DNA from: Thiothrix sp.
GTDB lineage: Bacteria; Pseudomonadota; Gammaproteobacteria; Thiotrichales; Thiotrichaceae
Direction: 5' to 3'
DNA: 64,000 nucleotides
Assembly: GCA_008015155.1 (NCBI GenBank)
Contig: SSFA01000021.1
Location: forward strand, 1-64,000
The translations under genes were made by a program, and so were the position numbers. Below, piece by piece: positions 17,383 through 26,446 of the stretch. The notes below the pieces were generated by a model that was not told the DNA's origin, ran no database searches, and saw nothing but the letters and a program-made list of their open reading frames with translations. Numbering within the stretch: position 1 is the first letter of the stretch; each line of letters opens with the position of its first letter.

Positions 17383-18564
17383 ATGAGTCGTGATGTTGTT
17401 GTATTAAGTGCTGTACGTTCCGCAATTGGCGCTTTCGGCGGAAGTTTGAGCAGCATGGAGCCAGCTGAATTAGCGGGCCAAGTCATGAAAGAAGCTGTAC
17501 AGCGTTCTAATGTTGATCCTGCACAAATTAATTATGTAACAGTAGGTAATACGATCCCTACTGAATCTCGTTTCCCTTATGTTGCACGCGTCGCTTCTAT
17601 CCAAGCCGGCTTGTCAATGGAATCTGTCGCTATGGCAGTTAACCGGCTGTGCAGCTCGGGCTTACAAGCGATTGTAACCTCTGCCCAAGGCATTATGTTG
17701 GGCGATTATGACTACGGGATCGGTGGTGGCGTTGAAGTCATGTCACGCTCAGGCTACCTATCCACAGCGATGCGTAATGGTGCTCGGATGGGTGATACAG
17801 CCATGGTTGATATGATGGTTGCCACCTTAACTGATCCATTTGGTGTTGGTCATATGGGTATCACTGCTGAAAACTTAGCTGCAAAATGGGGCATTTCTCG
17901 TGAAGAGCAAGATGCTTTAGCGGCAGAGTCACAGCGTCGTGCTGCGAATGCCATTAAAGAAGGTCGCTTCAAATCACAAATCCTGCCTATCACCTTAAAA
18001 ACACGTAAAGGTGAAGTCGTATTCGATACAGATGAGCATGTTAAAGCGGATACTACGGTTGAAACTTTGGCGAAAATGCGTCCAGCTTTCAAGAAAGACG
18101 GTACGGTTACTGCTGGTAATGCTTCTGGCATCAATGATGGTGCTGCCTTCTTTGTCTTAGCTGCTGCTGATGTAGCTGCCAATACCGGTCACAAGCCGAT
18201 TGCCCGTTTAGTTTCTTATGCGGTCGCCGGTGTACCTAACGATGTCATGGGTGAAGGCCCTATCCCAGCGTCTAAACAAGCACTGAAAAAAGCAGGCTTA
18301 TCTTTAGATCAAATGGATGTGATTGAATCCAATGAAGCGTTTGCAGCTCAAGCAATTGCAGTTTCTAGAGGCTTAGGCTTAGACATGAATAAAACCAATC
18401 CAAATGGTGGCGCGATTGCCTTAGGTCACCCGATTGGCTGTTCAGGTGCCTTTATTGCTACTAAAGCTATCTATGAATTACAACGCATCAATGGCAAATA
18501 TGCCTTAGTCACTATGTGCATCGGTGGCGGTCAAGGTATTGCTGTTGTATTCGAGCGCATGTAA
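17383..18564 (+). CDS. Acetyl-CoA acetyltransferase / beta-ketothiolase (BktB-like)
   Basis: A class II thiolase of 393 residues. It condenses two acyl-CoA molecules, or cleaves beta-ketoacyl-CoA in reverse. The catalytic residues are all present: Cys90 in NRLCSSG, His349 in GHPIG and Cys379 in MCIGGGQG. Many stretches recall BktB/PhaA of polyhydroxyalkanoate makers (GARMGDTAMVDMM, FDTDEHVKADTTVE, ALVTMCIGGGQGIA). A role in PHB precursor supply is therefore plausible, but no phaB or phaC is nearby, and fatty acid degradation is possible. AAGGAG precedes the ATG. It has its own 165-base upstream region and a perfect hairpin downstream, so it is probably monocistronic. Confidence 0.9.
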   Translation: MSRDVVVLSAVRSAIGAFGGSLSSMEPAELAGQVMKEAVQRSNVDPAQINYVTVGNTIPTESRFPYVARVASIQAGLSMESVAMAVNRLCSSGLQAIVTSAQGIMLGDYDYGIGGGVEVMSRSGYLSTAMRNGARMGDTAMVDMMVATLTDPFGVGHMGITAENLAAKWGISREEQDALAAESQRRAANAIKEGRFKSQILPITLKTRKGEVVFDTDEHVKADTTVETLAKMRPAFKKDGTVTAGNASGINDGAAFFVLAAADVAANTGHKPIARLVSYAVAGVPNDVMGEGPIPASKQALKKAGLSLDQMDVIESNEAFAAQAIAVSRGLGLDMNKTNPNGGAIALGHPIGCSGAFIATKAIYELQRINGKYALVTMCIGGGQGIAVVFERM

Positions 18565-18573
18565 GACCTCTTT

Positions 18574-18598
18574 TAGGTGGAGCTTTTCGCTCCACCTA
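18574..18598. terminator. Perfect 10-bp hairpin between convergent thiolase and RND genes
   Basis: TAGGTGGAGC (18574-18583) and GCTCCACCTA (18589-18598) pair perfectly around TTTTC. A CTCTTTCTT stretch follows on the plus strand, so it may terminate the thiolase transcript. It could serve both converging genes. Confidence 0.6.
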
Positions 18599-18607
18599 GC
18601 CTCTTTC

Positions 18608-21600
18608 TTATACCGCTAGAATCTGCTCAATTCGGTTTTTCGCATACATATAATACATCAGCGGAATCAGCACCAACGTCAATAAAGTCGATACTAAAAT
18701 CCCGAAAATCAGTGACACTGCTAACCCACCAAAAATCGGGTCATCAATAATAAAGAAAGCGCCAATCATCGCAGCCAAGGCTGTTAAAACAATCGGCTTA
18801 GTCCGTACCGCACTGGCATTAATTACGGCCTCTTTTAAATTTAAGCCTGCACGTACTTGCTCATTAATGAAATCGACTAACAGAATTGAATTGCGCACAA
18901 TAATTCCGGCCAAAGCAATCATGCCGATCATGGAGGTTGCGGTGAATTGCACTCCTAACAGGGCATGCCCCGGCATTACCCCAATCACTGTTAGCGGAAT
19001 CGGTGACATAATCACCAATGGCACTATATACGAGCGGAATTGTGCCACAATTAGCAGATAAATCAAAATCATTCCCACGCCATACGCAATCCCCATATCA
19101 CGAAAAGTTTCATAGGTTATTTGCCACTCACCATCCCATTTAATGCTATAGAAATAAGGATCATCTGGGGCGCTAAAAAAGAATTGACGCAGGGCATCAC
19201 CATAGACAGTAATGGCATCCAAACCCTTGGCGATATCAAACATGCCGTATAAGGGACTATCGGTTTTTCCAGCCATATCCCCCATTACATACACTACCGG
19301 CAGTAAATCTTTGTGATAAACCGAATGTTCACGAGCAGCTTTTTGGACTTTAACCAGTTCCGACATGGGTACTAAAGCCCCTGAACTACTACGTACTCGC
19401 AAGGCTAAGACTGAACTCATTTTATCTTTTAGCTCAGGCGGAAACTCTACCCGAATGGGTACTGCATACTTGATGGCTTGACCATGCAAAAACACCACAT
19501 CTTCCCCACGCAATACAGTGTCTAGGGCTGAAACAATCGAATCTTGGGCAACACCTAAGAGTGCGGCTTTTTGCCGATCCACCTCAACTACCAAGCGCTT
19601 TTGTGCTGCTTCGACACTGGTATCAATATCAACAATATCCGCTGTCGACTCAAAAGTTTTTTGTACCTGCTTAGCTAGCTTGATCTGCCCCGCATAATCC
19701 ATTCCATAGATTTCAGCTACTAACGAAGACATCACTGGTGGGCCCGGAGGAACTTCAACTACTTTTACACTCGCGCCATATTGCTCAGCAATTTTTTGCA
19801 AAGCTGGACGTACAGCTAGCGCAATTTCGTGGCTTTTTTCAGTGCGATGATGCTTATCAGTAAGATTGACTTGAATATCTCCAACCGCAGCCCCCTCACG
19901 TAGATAATACTGGCGCACTAAACCATTAAAGTTAATAGGCGCCGCCGTACCTGCATAGATTTGGTAATCTGTAACCTGCTCAACACCTTGTAAATAATCG
20001 GCTAGCTCATTTAAGACTCGAGAAGTTTGTTCTAAAGACGTTCCCTCAGGCATGTCGACAAGCACTTGAAACTCACCTTTATTATCAAAGGGCAGCATCT
20101 TCAACACGACTAATTTCATCACAGCTAAAGAGGCCGATAGAAAAATTAGCAAAGTAATCACCGCTAATAAACTGATGCGCCGACGCCCACCTTTTTTATC
20201 ATGCAGAAATGGACTCATCAGGTAAGTAAAAAAACTTTTCAGTTTATTATCCTGACTAGAGGGGTGATGACCAAAATCAACTTTGCCCAAGACTTTGCCA
20301 GTCATCCACGGCGTTAAGATATAAGCAACTGCCAAAGAAATTAGCATACCCATGCTGGCATTAATCGGGATCGGACTCATATAAGGTCCCATCAAGCCAG
20401 AGACAAAAGCCATCGGTAGTAAAGCCGCTATCACCGTAAAAGTCGCCAGAATCGTTGGCCCTCCTACTTCATCTACAGCAACCGGAATCACCTCTAATAA
20501 GTTTTTGCCTTCCTCCTGCATATGGCGATGAATGTTCTCGACTACCACGATCGCATCATCAACCAAAATGCCAATCGAAAAAATCAGGGCAAACAAAGAT
20601 ACTCGATTCAGCGTAAACCCATACGCCCACGAAGCAAATAAGGTAATGGCTAAAGTAATTACTACTGCAGTCCCAACAATAAAAGCCTCACGCCAACCCA
20701 AGACTAGCCCAATCAAGACAGCCACTGCGACGGTCTCAATCATCAATTTGACTATAAGTTTTTCGGACTTTTCCTGAGCGGTTGCACCATAATTGCGTGT
20801 GACGGTTACATTGACACCCTCAGGAACAACCGTTCCGCGCAAGTTTTCGAAGCGTTCGATCACCTTATCAGCAATATCGACTGCATTCGTACCCGGTTGC
20901 TTAGCAATCGCCACTGTCACTGCCGGAGTGCGCACGCCTGCCACTAAGCCTTTTTCTGCAGCAGCTTTGGCAGTACCAAAGCTTACATAGGTTTCTGGTG
21001 CATCGGCACCCCGTTCGACACGCGCTACATCGCGTAAATACACCGGCTTAGCTGCATTTACACCAACAATTAACTCTCCAACCTCATCAGCATGGGTAAG
21101 AAAAGTTCCGGCAATTACTTGTATTTCTTCATTATTATCCACCAGATTCACTGCATCACGAGCCGAATTACTAGCTTGCAATGCACGACGCAGATCCTCT
21201 AAGGAAATATTACTACCCGCTAATTTCTCACTATCCACTAAGACTTTAACTACCTGCTCAGCTCCGCCAATCGTATAAATATCACGAGAGCCGGGCACAC
21301 GCTTTAGCTCTGCTTCAATAGCATGCGCGACTTGTTTGAGTTCAAATGAGCCACGCTCAGGGTCTTCCGTCCACAAAGTCAAGGTCACAATCGGCACATC
21401 ATCAATCCCTTTGGGCTTGATCAATGGGGTGAGCACACCGAGCTTGGTAGGTAGCCAATCTTGATTCGCGGCAATTTTGTTATATAAACGCACTAAAGCA
21501 TCGGTGCGATTTTCACCAACCTTAAACTCAACAGTGATCACCGCCATCCCCGGATTCGATACGGAGTAGATATGATTGATACCCTCAATTTCGCTGAGAA

Positions 21601-21832
21601 CCTGCTCAGCAGGAGTCGACACCAGGTCTTCTACTTGTTGCGCACTTGCCCCTGGAAAAGCAATAAAAATATTTGCAAAGGTTACATTGATCTGTGGATC
21701 TTCTTCACGCGGTGTAACCATGACTGCAAATAAGCCAAGTAGCAGCCCGACTAAAGCTAATAAAGGCGTGATTTGAGTAGTGAGGAATTGCTTAGCAATG
21801 CGCCCCGAAATACCTAAAGGCTGTTCAGTCAT
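18608..21832 (-). CDS. RND-family efflux transporter permease
   Basis: The inner-membrane proton-driven pump of a tripartite efflux system, 1074 residues. It has the usual twelve membrane helices in two halves, with large periplasmic loops after TM1 and TM7. The proton-relay aspartate pair is in GILVDDAIVVVENIHRH, and a typical RND segment is LFALIFSIGILVDDA. It belongs to the AcrB/HAE-like superfamily; the substrate cannot be assigned. I chose ATG 21832 because AAGGGGA lies 7-13 bases upstream; the ATG at 21847 lacks a ribosome site. It overlaps the adaptor gene by 8 bases. No TolC-like outer membrane gene is adjacent. Confidence 0.93.
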   Translation of the reverse strand: MTEQPLGISGRIAKQFLTTQITPLLALVGLLLGLFAVMVTPREEDPQINVTFANIFIAFPGASAQQVEDLVSTPAEQVLSEIEGINHIYSVSNPGMAVITVEFKVGENRTDALVRLYNKIAANQDWLPTKLGVLTPLIKPKGIDDVPIVTLTLWTEDPERGSFELKQVAHAIEAELKRVPGSRDIYTIGGAEQVVKVLVDSEKLAGSNISLEDLRRALQASNSARDAVNLVDNNEEIQVIAGTFLTHADEVGELIVGVNAAKPVYLRDVARVERGADAPETYVSFGTAKAAAEKGLVAGVRTPAVTVAIAKQPGTNAVDIADKVIERFENLRGTVVPEGVNVTVTRNYGATAQEKSEKLIVKLMIETVAVAVLIGLVLGWREAFIVGTAVVITLAITLFASWAYGFTLNRVSLFALIFSIGILVDDAIVVVENIHRHMQEEGKNLLEVIPVAVDEVGGPTILATFTVIAALLPMAFVSGLMGPYMSPIPINASMGMLISLAVAYILTPWMTGKVLGKVDFGHHPSSQDNKLKSFFTYLMSPFLHDKKGGRRRISLLAVITLLIFLSASLAVMKLVVLKMLPFDNKGEFQVLVDMPEGTSLEQTSRVLNELADYLQGVEQVTDYQIYAGTAAPINFNGLVRQYYLREGAAVGDIQVNLTDKHHRTEKSHEIALAVRPALQKIAEQYGASVKVVEVPPGPPVMSSLVAEIYGMDYAGQIKLAKQVQKTFESTADIVDIDTSVEAAQKRLVVEVDRQKAALLGVAQDSIVSALDTVLRGEDVVFLHGQAIKYAVPIRVEFPPELKDKMSSVLALRVRSSSGALVPMSELVKVQKAAREHSVYHKDLLPVVYVMGDMAGKTDSPLYGMFDIAKGLDAITVYGDALRQFFFSAPDDPYFYSIKWDGEWQITYETFRDMGIAYGVGMILIYLLIVAQFRSYIVPLVIMSPIPLTVIGVMPGHALLGVQFTATSMIGMIALAGIIVRNSILLVDFINEQVRAGLNLKEAVINASAVRTKPIVLTALAAMIGAFFIIDDPIFGGLAVSLIFGILVSTLLTLVLIPLMYYMYAKNRIEQILAV

Positions 21833-23231
21833 GAGATTCCCCTTCATTTAAGGTGTGCTCACGCTGTTTTTTTAGATAAATCGCTGCTTGCACGGGATCA
21901 AGCGCAATTTGCTCATGTGGCGATAAACCGGCGAGTACTTTGACCTGTTGACTGTCGACCTCCTTCCCTAAGCGAATTTGTCGTAAAGAAGGTAAGCCTT
22001 GCTCATTAATTACATAAACGCCTATCACTTCACTACGAATCGCAACAGCTTGCTTAGGAATCACTAGACCTTTACTGTCACCCATAACAAAGCCCACTTT
22101 TACAAACATGCCCGGATAAAGCTTATCCTGCCCTTCTTGCAGATTAAGCCGCACTTGAAAAGCATTGGTCTTTGGATCAGCATAAGGAAAAATGGTCATT
22201 GATTTAACCGGTAAATATTCAAACGAGTCATCCGCTTGTACTACAGCCTTACCTCGTGCCCGCACCTGATTAATCATGCGCTGCGGCACCTCTACCACGA
22301 CCCGCAGTTGATCCAGTGAGATGCCCGTCATGATTGGTGTACCTATATTGACAGTCTCACCTACTTGCACATGCCGCTGAGTCACAATTCCGCTATAGGG
22401 TGCGACTAAGCTGGTATATCCTAAAACTTCTGTAGCTTGAGTCGCTTGTGCTTTGGCAGCTTCTTGATTGGCTTTCGAGGCATCAACGGTGGCGGAGGCA
22501 GCAGCTAAAGCCGCGTCTGCTGAACCAACCCGCGCGCTTGCAGCCTCTACTAAGGAACGCGCTGAAGCAATTTGCGCTTTAGCTGACTCAGCTTGAGCTT
22601 GTGCGGCAGCAGCTTGGGCTTGGGCTGAGTTCACCCGCGCCTTGGCTGTAGAAAGCGCAGCTTCTGAACGATCATAATCAGCACGAGGAATTAAACGTCG
22701 GGTGTAAATTTCGCTTATCCGTCCAAAATCAGCTTGTGCTTCTTTTAGCAAAGCTTGCGCTTCTTGCACACCAGCTTGAGCTTGTTGAAAGTTAGCATTC
22801 GCTTGTTGACTAGCTGCTTGAGCGCGTTGTTCTTCGGCTTTTGCTTGGCTTAAACCTGCTTTCGCCTCAGATAAACCGGCTTGAGCCTGACCCAAACTCG
22901 CCTTGGCTTGATTGGCTCCTGCGGTTGCTTCACTAATCCCAGCTTTCGCTTGTTGCACACCAGCTTGTTGATTTTTCGAACGAATTTTCGCAATCATACT
23001 ACCGCGCTCAACGCGATCATCCACATCATAAGGTAACTCTTCGATCACCCCGTTGGTCTGCGCGGATACAGTTGATTGGTTAATAGCTTCTATATGCCCA
23101 TCTAAATACAGTAGCTCAGGGACGATTTGTTCAGCGACTTGAACAGTTTTTAGCGCTTGCTCATCCGATAAAGCATATTTATTAACAATAAGAAATCCGA
23201 CGATTAGCATGCCTGTTTGTACTAATTTCAT
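21825..23231 (-). CDS. Periplasmic adaptor (membrane fusion) protein of the RND pump, extended hairpin
   Basis: A 468-residue HlyD/AcrA-type adaptor linking the RND pump to an outer-membrane channel. The N-terminus has one hydrophobic segment (about 5-20) acting as signal or anchor. Half-lipoyl motifs lie at about 53-84 and 272-300 (LVAPYSGIVTQRHVQVGE), followed by beta-barrel and membrane-proximal domains. Between them, residues 86-268 form a very long helical hairpin made of Ala/Gln-rich 7-residue units such as QAKAGLSEA. That is far longer than AcrA's roughly 70 residues. It is the first gene of a two-gene operon, and its stop overlaps the pump start (ATGACTGA). A TTAGAA-AA-TTCTAA inverted repeat is upstream. 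Confidence 0.9.
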   Translation of the reverse strand: MKLVQTGMLIVGFLIVNKYALSDEQALKTVQVAEQIVPELLYLDGHIEAINQSTVSAQTNGVIEELPYDVDDRVERGSMIAKIRSKNQQAGVQQAKAGISEATAGANQAKASLGQAQAGLSEAKAGLSQAKAEEQRAQAASQQANANFQQAQAGVQEAQALLKEAQADFGRISEIYTRRLIPRADYDRSEAALSTAKARVNSAQAQAAAAQAQAESAKAQIASARSLVEAASARVGSADAALAAASATVDASKANQEAAKAQATQATEVLGYTSLVAPYSGIVTQRHVQVGETVNIGTPIMTGISLDQLRVVVEVPQRMINQVRARGKAVVQADDSFEYLPVKSMTIFPYADPKTNAFQVRLNLQEGQDKLYPGMFVKVGFVMGDSKGLVIPKQAVAIRSEVIGVYVINEQGLPSLRQIRLGKEVDSQQVKVLAGLSPHEQIALDPVQAAIYLKKQREHTLNEGESHD

Positions 23232-23284
23232 GTGATAATTACCCGCTAGAATAATTTGATCTTATTAACTATAGCATAAGATAT

Positions 23285-23298
23285 TTAGAAAATTCTAA
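23285..23298. promoter_or_regulatory. Inverted repeat between the efflux operon and the DUF4124 gene
   Basis: TTAGAA and TTCTAA are separated by two bases in the 110-base region between divergent genes. It could be a repressor site for either. The region is AT-rich, so chance is a real alternative. Confidence 0.2.
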
Positions 23299-23341
23299 TA
23301 TACTTAAAATTCAAAGGAAGTTACGCAGAGGTATATGTATT

Positions 23342-23842
23342 ATGAAAACAACAGTAATTAGACTCTGTGCACTATCTGCTTTGTTATCCTGCATGATAGG
23401 GAACGTACAAGCTGAAATTTACAAATGGGTTGATGCCTCAGGTGCTGTCCATTACACCCAGACGCCGCCACCCGATTTATCTAAAGCCAAAGACATCGCA
23501 CAAGACATTAGCCTATCGGCGGGGAAAGCTAGCCACGCTCTCAAAACTGATACTCAAACTAAGTCGGACGAGGCAGATAAAGATAAACCTAAAGACGAAC
23601 TGGAAAAAGCCAAAGATGAAGGCACTAAAAACGCAGAAAAACACCGTCAGTTCTGCGAACAACAAAAATCTTCCTTGAAACAATTATTGGCAAATCCGGT
23701 CATTCGTTGGCGTTCAACCGATAATGAAGAAAAAATCTTAAGTGCTAAAGAACGTGCCGATAAGATTGCTGAAGTAGAGAAAAACGTAAAAGACTTATGC
23801 AATTCTGATGTGCTGCCAGACAATGTAGTCAAAGCACAATAA
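23342..23842 (+). CDS. DUF4124 domain periplasmic protein
   Basis: A 166-residue secreted protein with a signal peptide ending near residue 24 (cleavage after VQA). It is followed directly by the DUF4124 signature EIYKWVDASGAVHYTQTPP. DUF4124 proteins are common, small and uncharacterised periplasmic proteins of proteobacteria. Residues about 65-105 are a Lys/Asp/Glu-rich low-complexity linker. The C-terminal part is a short helical domain with two cysteines (in HRQFCEQQ and KDLCNSD) that may form a disulfide. It is divergent from the efflux operon. Confidence 0.8.
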   Translation: MKTTVIRLCALSALLSCMIGNVQAEIYKWVDASGAVHYTQTPPPDLSKAKDIAQDISLSAGKASHALKTDTQTKSDEADKDKPKDELEKAKDEGTKNAEKHRQFCEQQKSSLKQLLANPVIRWRSTDNEEKILSAKERADKIAEVEKNVKDLCNSDVLPDNVVKAQ

Positions 23843-23890
23843 AACTACCTTACTCCCTGCAGGTATCAGGGATAATTTACAATTCCATAG

Positions 23891-23911
23891 GGTAGCCTAC
23901 TCTAGGCTACC
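23891..23911 (+). terminator. Perfect 9-bp hairpin after the DUF4124 gene
   Basis: GGTAGCCTA (23891-23899) pairs with TAGGCTACC (23903-23911) around a CTC loop. No U-tract follows. It lies between two same-strand genes, so it may separate their transcripts. Confidence 0.4.
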
Positions 23912-23944
23912 TGCTGGGCTTCATAAAACTCTATAGAAAAGTAA

Positions 23945-25195
23945 ATGATCCGAACAAACTACTGGTTAGCAGTCGCTGTACTAACCGTCAGCAATTTGCT
24001 GATACCTGCTTTTGCAACTGAGCAAGCTGATGAAAGTGTTAAAGTCACTTTATCAGGTCAAGTCGAGGCTTCAATTCATCGTTTTGGTGAAGCATCACGC
24101 CGAATTTTGTGGATTTCAAGCGCTGAAACTCAGGCAGCTGATTTTAGCTTAGCCAAACAGCTGGCTGCTGCTGATTTGGAAATTTGGCTAACGCCGCTAC
24201 AAGGGCTGAGTAAAACTGCCCAGACACAGCAAGCACTTTCATCAGCACAACTAGCTGAATTAATACAAGAATCCTTTCCAAGTAAAACCGATAACAAGCT
24301 CTATATTTTCAGTACAGGGGAAGCAGCTAAAGCGGCTGTGACCAGCCTAAGAACCTGGCAAGAGGCTCGTGGTAGTTCTACACAATTAGGCGGTTTGATT
24401 TTAGCCTACCCTAAATTAGAGATAAGCAAATCTACGGCTACAGAGCCGCTCTTTATTGAAGCGGCTTATCAACTTAAGTTGCCAATTTATATTTTTCAAC
24501 CTTCTCAAAAGCTTAAATTAAAAACAGCCGAGAGCTTAGTGAATGCTTTTGAAAAAGCAGACAGTATAGTTTATACCGAAGTGGTGAATGATGCAGCAAC
24601 GGGCTATCTGCAGCGTGAACTGAAGTCAGAAGAAGAAGCTTTACAGGCTAGTGTGTTTCCAGCCCAGCTCACGCAAGCTTTAGATAAACTTGGCGAAGCC
24701 TCTAGCCAAGTAGCGATGGCTAAAACCGCAGAAACAGACGCACCAGCTTTACAGGAACACCCTACTAAAGAACTTGCCCCTGAGTTACGCTTGACTGATC
24801 TCCAAGGCAAAACTCAAGATTTGAAAGATTATCGAGGTAAAGTCGTCCTGCTCAACTTTTGGGCTACCTGGTGTCCACCTTGTATTAAAGAAATTCCCTC
24901 GCTGAATAATCTGCAGAAAAAATTCTCCACTGATGACTTCGTTGTACTCAGTGTAGATATCGGCGAAGAGCCAAAAGACATTCAAGCCTTTTTAGAGCAT
25001 ATACCAGCGGACTATCCCGTTTTAGTTGACAGTACTAGCAGCAGCACAGAGCCTTGGCAATTAAAGGCTTTCCCCAGCACTTATCTCATTGATCGTAAAG
25101 GGCAGCTACGCTATATGTATTTTGGTGGCTTGGAATGGGATGAGCCTGAGATTATTGAGTTTATAGAGAAAAACTTAGAGATCTTGGCAAAATAA
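23945..25195 (+). CDS. Two-domain secreted protein: hydrolase-like N-terminus plus TlpA/ResA thioredoxin
   Basis: A 416-residue protein with a signal peptide cleaved near residue 24 (after AFA). The C-terminal part, about 278-416, is a complete TlpA/ResA-type thioredoxin. It has VVLLNFWATWCPPC with the redox pair Cys310/Cys313, a cis-Pro region at FPSTYLIDRKG, and the family's typical LTDLQGKTQDLKDYRGK lead-in. The N-terminal ~230 residues look like an alpha/beta domain with alternating strands. At the place where a hydrolase would have GxSxG it reads IFSTGEAA, so an ester-hydrolase activity is unlikely. The function of the fusion is unknown; periplasmic disulfide reduction is likely for the thioredoxin half. 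Confidence 0.8.
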   Translation: MIRTNYWLAVAVLTVSNLLIPAFATEQADESVKVTLSGQVEASIHRFGEASRRILWISSAETQAADFSLAKQLAAADLEIWLTPLQGLSKTAQTQQALSSAQLAELIQESFPSKTDNKLYIFSTGEAAKAAVTSLRTWQEARGSSTQLGGLILAYPKLEISKSTATEPLFIEAAYQLKLPIYIFQPSQKLKLKTAESLVNAFEKADSIVYTEVVNDAATGYLQRELKSEEEALQASVFPAQLTQALDKLGEASSQVAMAKTAETDAPALQEHPTKELAPELRLTDLQGKTQDLKDYRGKVVLLNFWATWCPPCIKEIPSLNNLQKKFSTDDFVVLSVDIGEEPKDIQAFLEHIPADYPVLVDSTSSSTEPWQLKAFPSTYLIDRKGQLRYMYFGGLEWDEPEIIEFIEKNLEILAK

Positions 25196-25246
25196 TTGCA
25201 TCCTTACAAAAGGTTTAGCTGCAAGGATGCGATGGCTCTGCGATAA

Positions 25247-25558
25247 TTAACCGTAATGGCAGACATAATGGGTAGGTTCAGAGACTTCAATATCAAATGA
25301 AGTATTCGCACCCACTGAAAATGATTGCCCACCCGTATAATCTTGCCATTGTTCAGAGCCAGCCAAGCGCACACGGCAATGCCCCTGCTGAATCTCCATT
25401 ACTTCAGGAGCAGCAGTACCAAAAGTCAAAGTAGCAGGCAAAATAAGGCCTACACTTTTACGTGTGCCGTCAGCCGTAAAAAAAGTATAGCTGATACATT
25501 TACCGTCAAAATACACATTAGCTGTGGTCTGAAGACGGACATTTTCGATATGGCTCAT
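25247..25558 (-). CDS. ppnP: Pyrimidine/purine nucleoside phosphorylase PpnP (DUF1255)
   Basis: A small single-domain cupin of 103 residues, slightly longer than the 94-residue E. coli PpnP (YaiE). It splits nucleosides with phosphate into base and ribose-1-phosphate. Matching stretches are NVYFDGKCISYTF, RKSVGLILPATLTFGTAAPEVM and FDIEVSEPTHYVCHY. The chosen ATG at 25558 (MSHIENVRL) has AAGGA seven bases upstream. An in-frame start at 25672 would add 38 residues with no resemblance to the family. It is convergent with the thioredoxin-fusion gene. Confidence 0.88.
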   Translation of the reverse strand: MSHIENVRLQTTANVYFDGKCISYTFFTADGTRKSVGLILPATLTFGTAAPEVMEIQQGHCRVRLAGSEQWQDYTGGQSFSVGANTSFDIEVSEPTHYVCHYG

Positions 25559-25748
25559 AAGGTGATCCTTAACAAAATACAATAGGAATAAGCACCCAGT
25601 GGAAGGGTAAGAAAAAAGTGTAGGCAGTGTAACAGTAGCCTCTTCGGCTTGGAATATCTGGCCATTGAGCACAACACCTCAGTCCTAGGCTTATATCATC
25701 ACAACCGTCTAGAACAACTAGAATTAGCACCCATTAGTAGGATATAGC

Positions 25749-26390
25749 ATGCAAGCTTTAAACATATTAACCGCGCAGGAGATTAGTAAGCGCTTACAAC
25801 CGGTGAACCTTTCGCGCAGCTTTGATGTACCTAGTCATCTGATAAGTGATCAATTTCGCGATGCTGCCGTCTTAGTACCCTTTGTGCGTTTACGTGATGA
25901 ATGGCATTTACTGTATATCCGGCGTGCTTGTTCTGAGCGAGATCGCCATAGTGGGCAAGTAGCTTTTGCAGGTGGGAAACGCGACCCCCAAGACCCTGAT
26001 TTATATAGCACTGCTCTACGCGAGGCCCAAGAAGAAATCGGAATTAACCCCCAAGATGTGAGTATTTTAGGGCAGTTGACTGCGCATCACAGTATTAGCA
26101 ACTTCAAAATTACACCGGTAGTAGGACAAGTACCTTGGCCCTATTCCTTGCAATTGCAACGCAGCGAAGTAGATCGAGCTTTTACTATTCCCTTGGCATG
26201 GCTGGCGGATCCACGCAATCACGAACTACGCTTACGTGAATTGAAGGGCAGCCTTGTGCCTGTCGTTTACTTTAAAGAATATGATGGTGAGCTTTTGTGG
26301 GGTGCTACAGCGCGGATAACTTTGAATTTGTTAGCGATGCTAGGCGTGGATTTTAGCGAGCTGGATCAGCCTATGGCCAAAGCAGCCTAA
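25749..26390 (+). CDS. Nudix hydrolase, probable coenzyme A pyrophosphatase
   Basis: A 213-residue Nudix enzyme. Two features place it in the CoA diphosphatase (NudL/UPF0035) branch: RDRHSGQVAFAGGKRDPQD ahead of the Nudix box, and ALREAQEEIGI at its end. In that branch the first Nudix glutamate is replaced, as here. These enzymes cut CoA and its thioesters to 4'-phosphopantetheine and adenosine 3',5'-bisphosphate. The C-terminal LWGATARITLNLL also matches. It is convergent with gyrA, from which a 12-bp hairpin separates it. Confidence 0.87.
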   Translation: MQALNILTAQEISKRLQPVNLSRSFDVPSHLISDQFRDAAVLVPFVRLRDEWHLLYIRRACSERDRHSGQVAFAGGKRDPQDPDLYSTALREAQEEIGINPQDVSILGQLTAHHSISNFKITPVVGQVPWPYSLQLQRSEVDRAFTIPLAWLADPRNHELRLRELKGSLVPVVYFKEYDGELLWGATARITLNLLAMLGVDFSELDQPMAKAA

Positions 26391-26407
26391 AAAGCTTGAG
26401 TTAAAAC

Positions 26408-26438
26408 TAGAGGCATCTAGCTGTAATAGATGCCTCTA
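26408..26438. terminator. Perfect 12-bp hairpin between nudix gene and gyrA
   Basis: TAGAGGCATCTA (26408-26419) and TAGATGCCTCTA (26427-26438) pair perfectly around GCTGTAA. On the minus strand the stem is followed by GTTTTAA, a short U-tract suited to ending gyrA. The position also suits the convergent nudix gene. Confidence 0.75.
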
Positions 26439-26446
26439 AAAACTGT

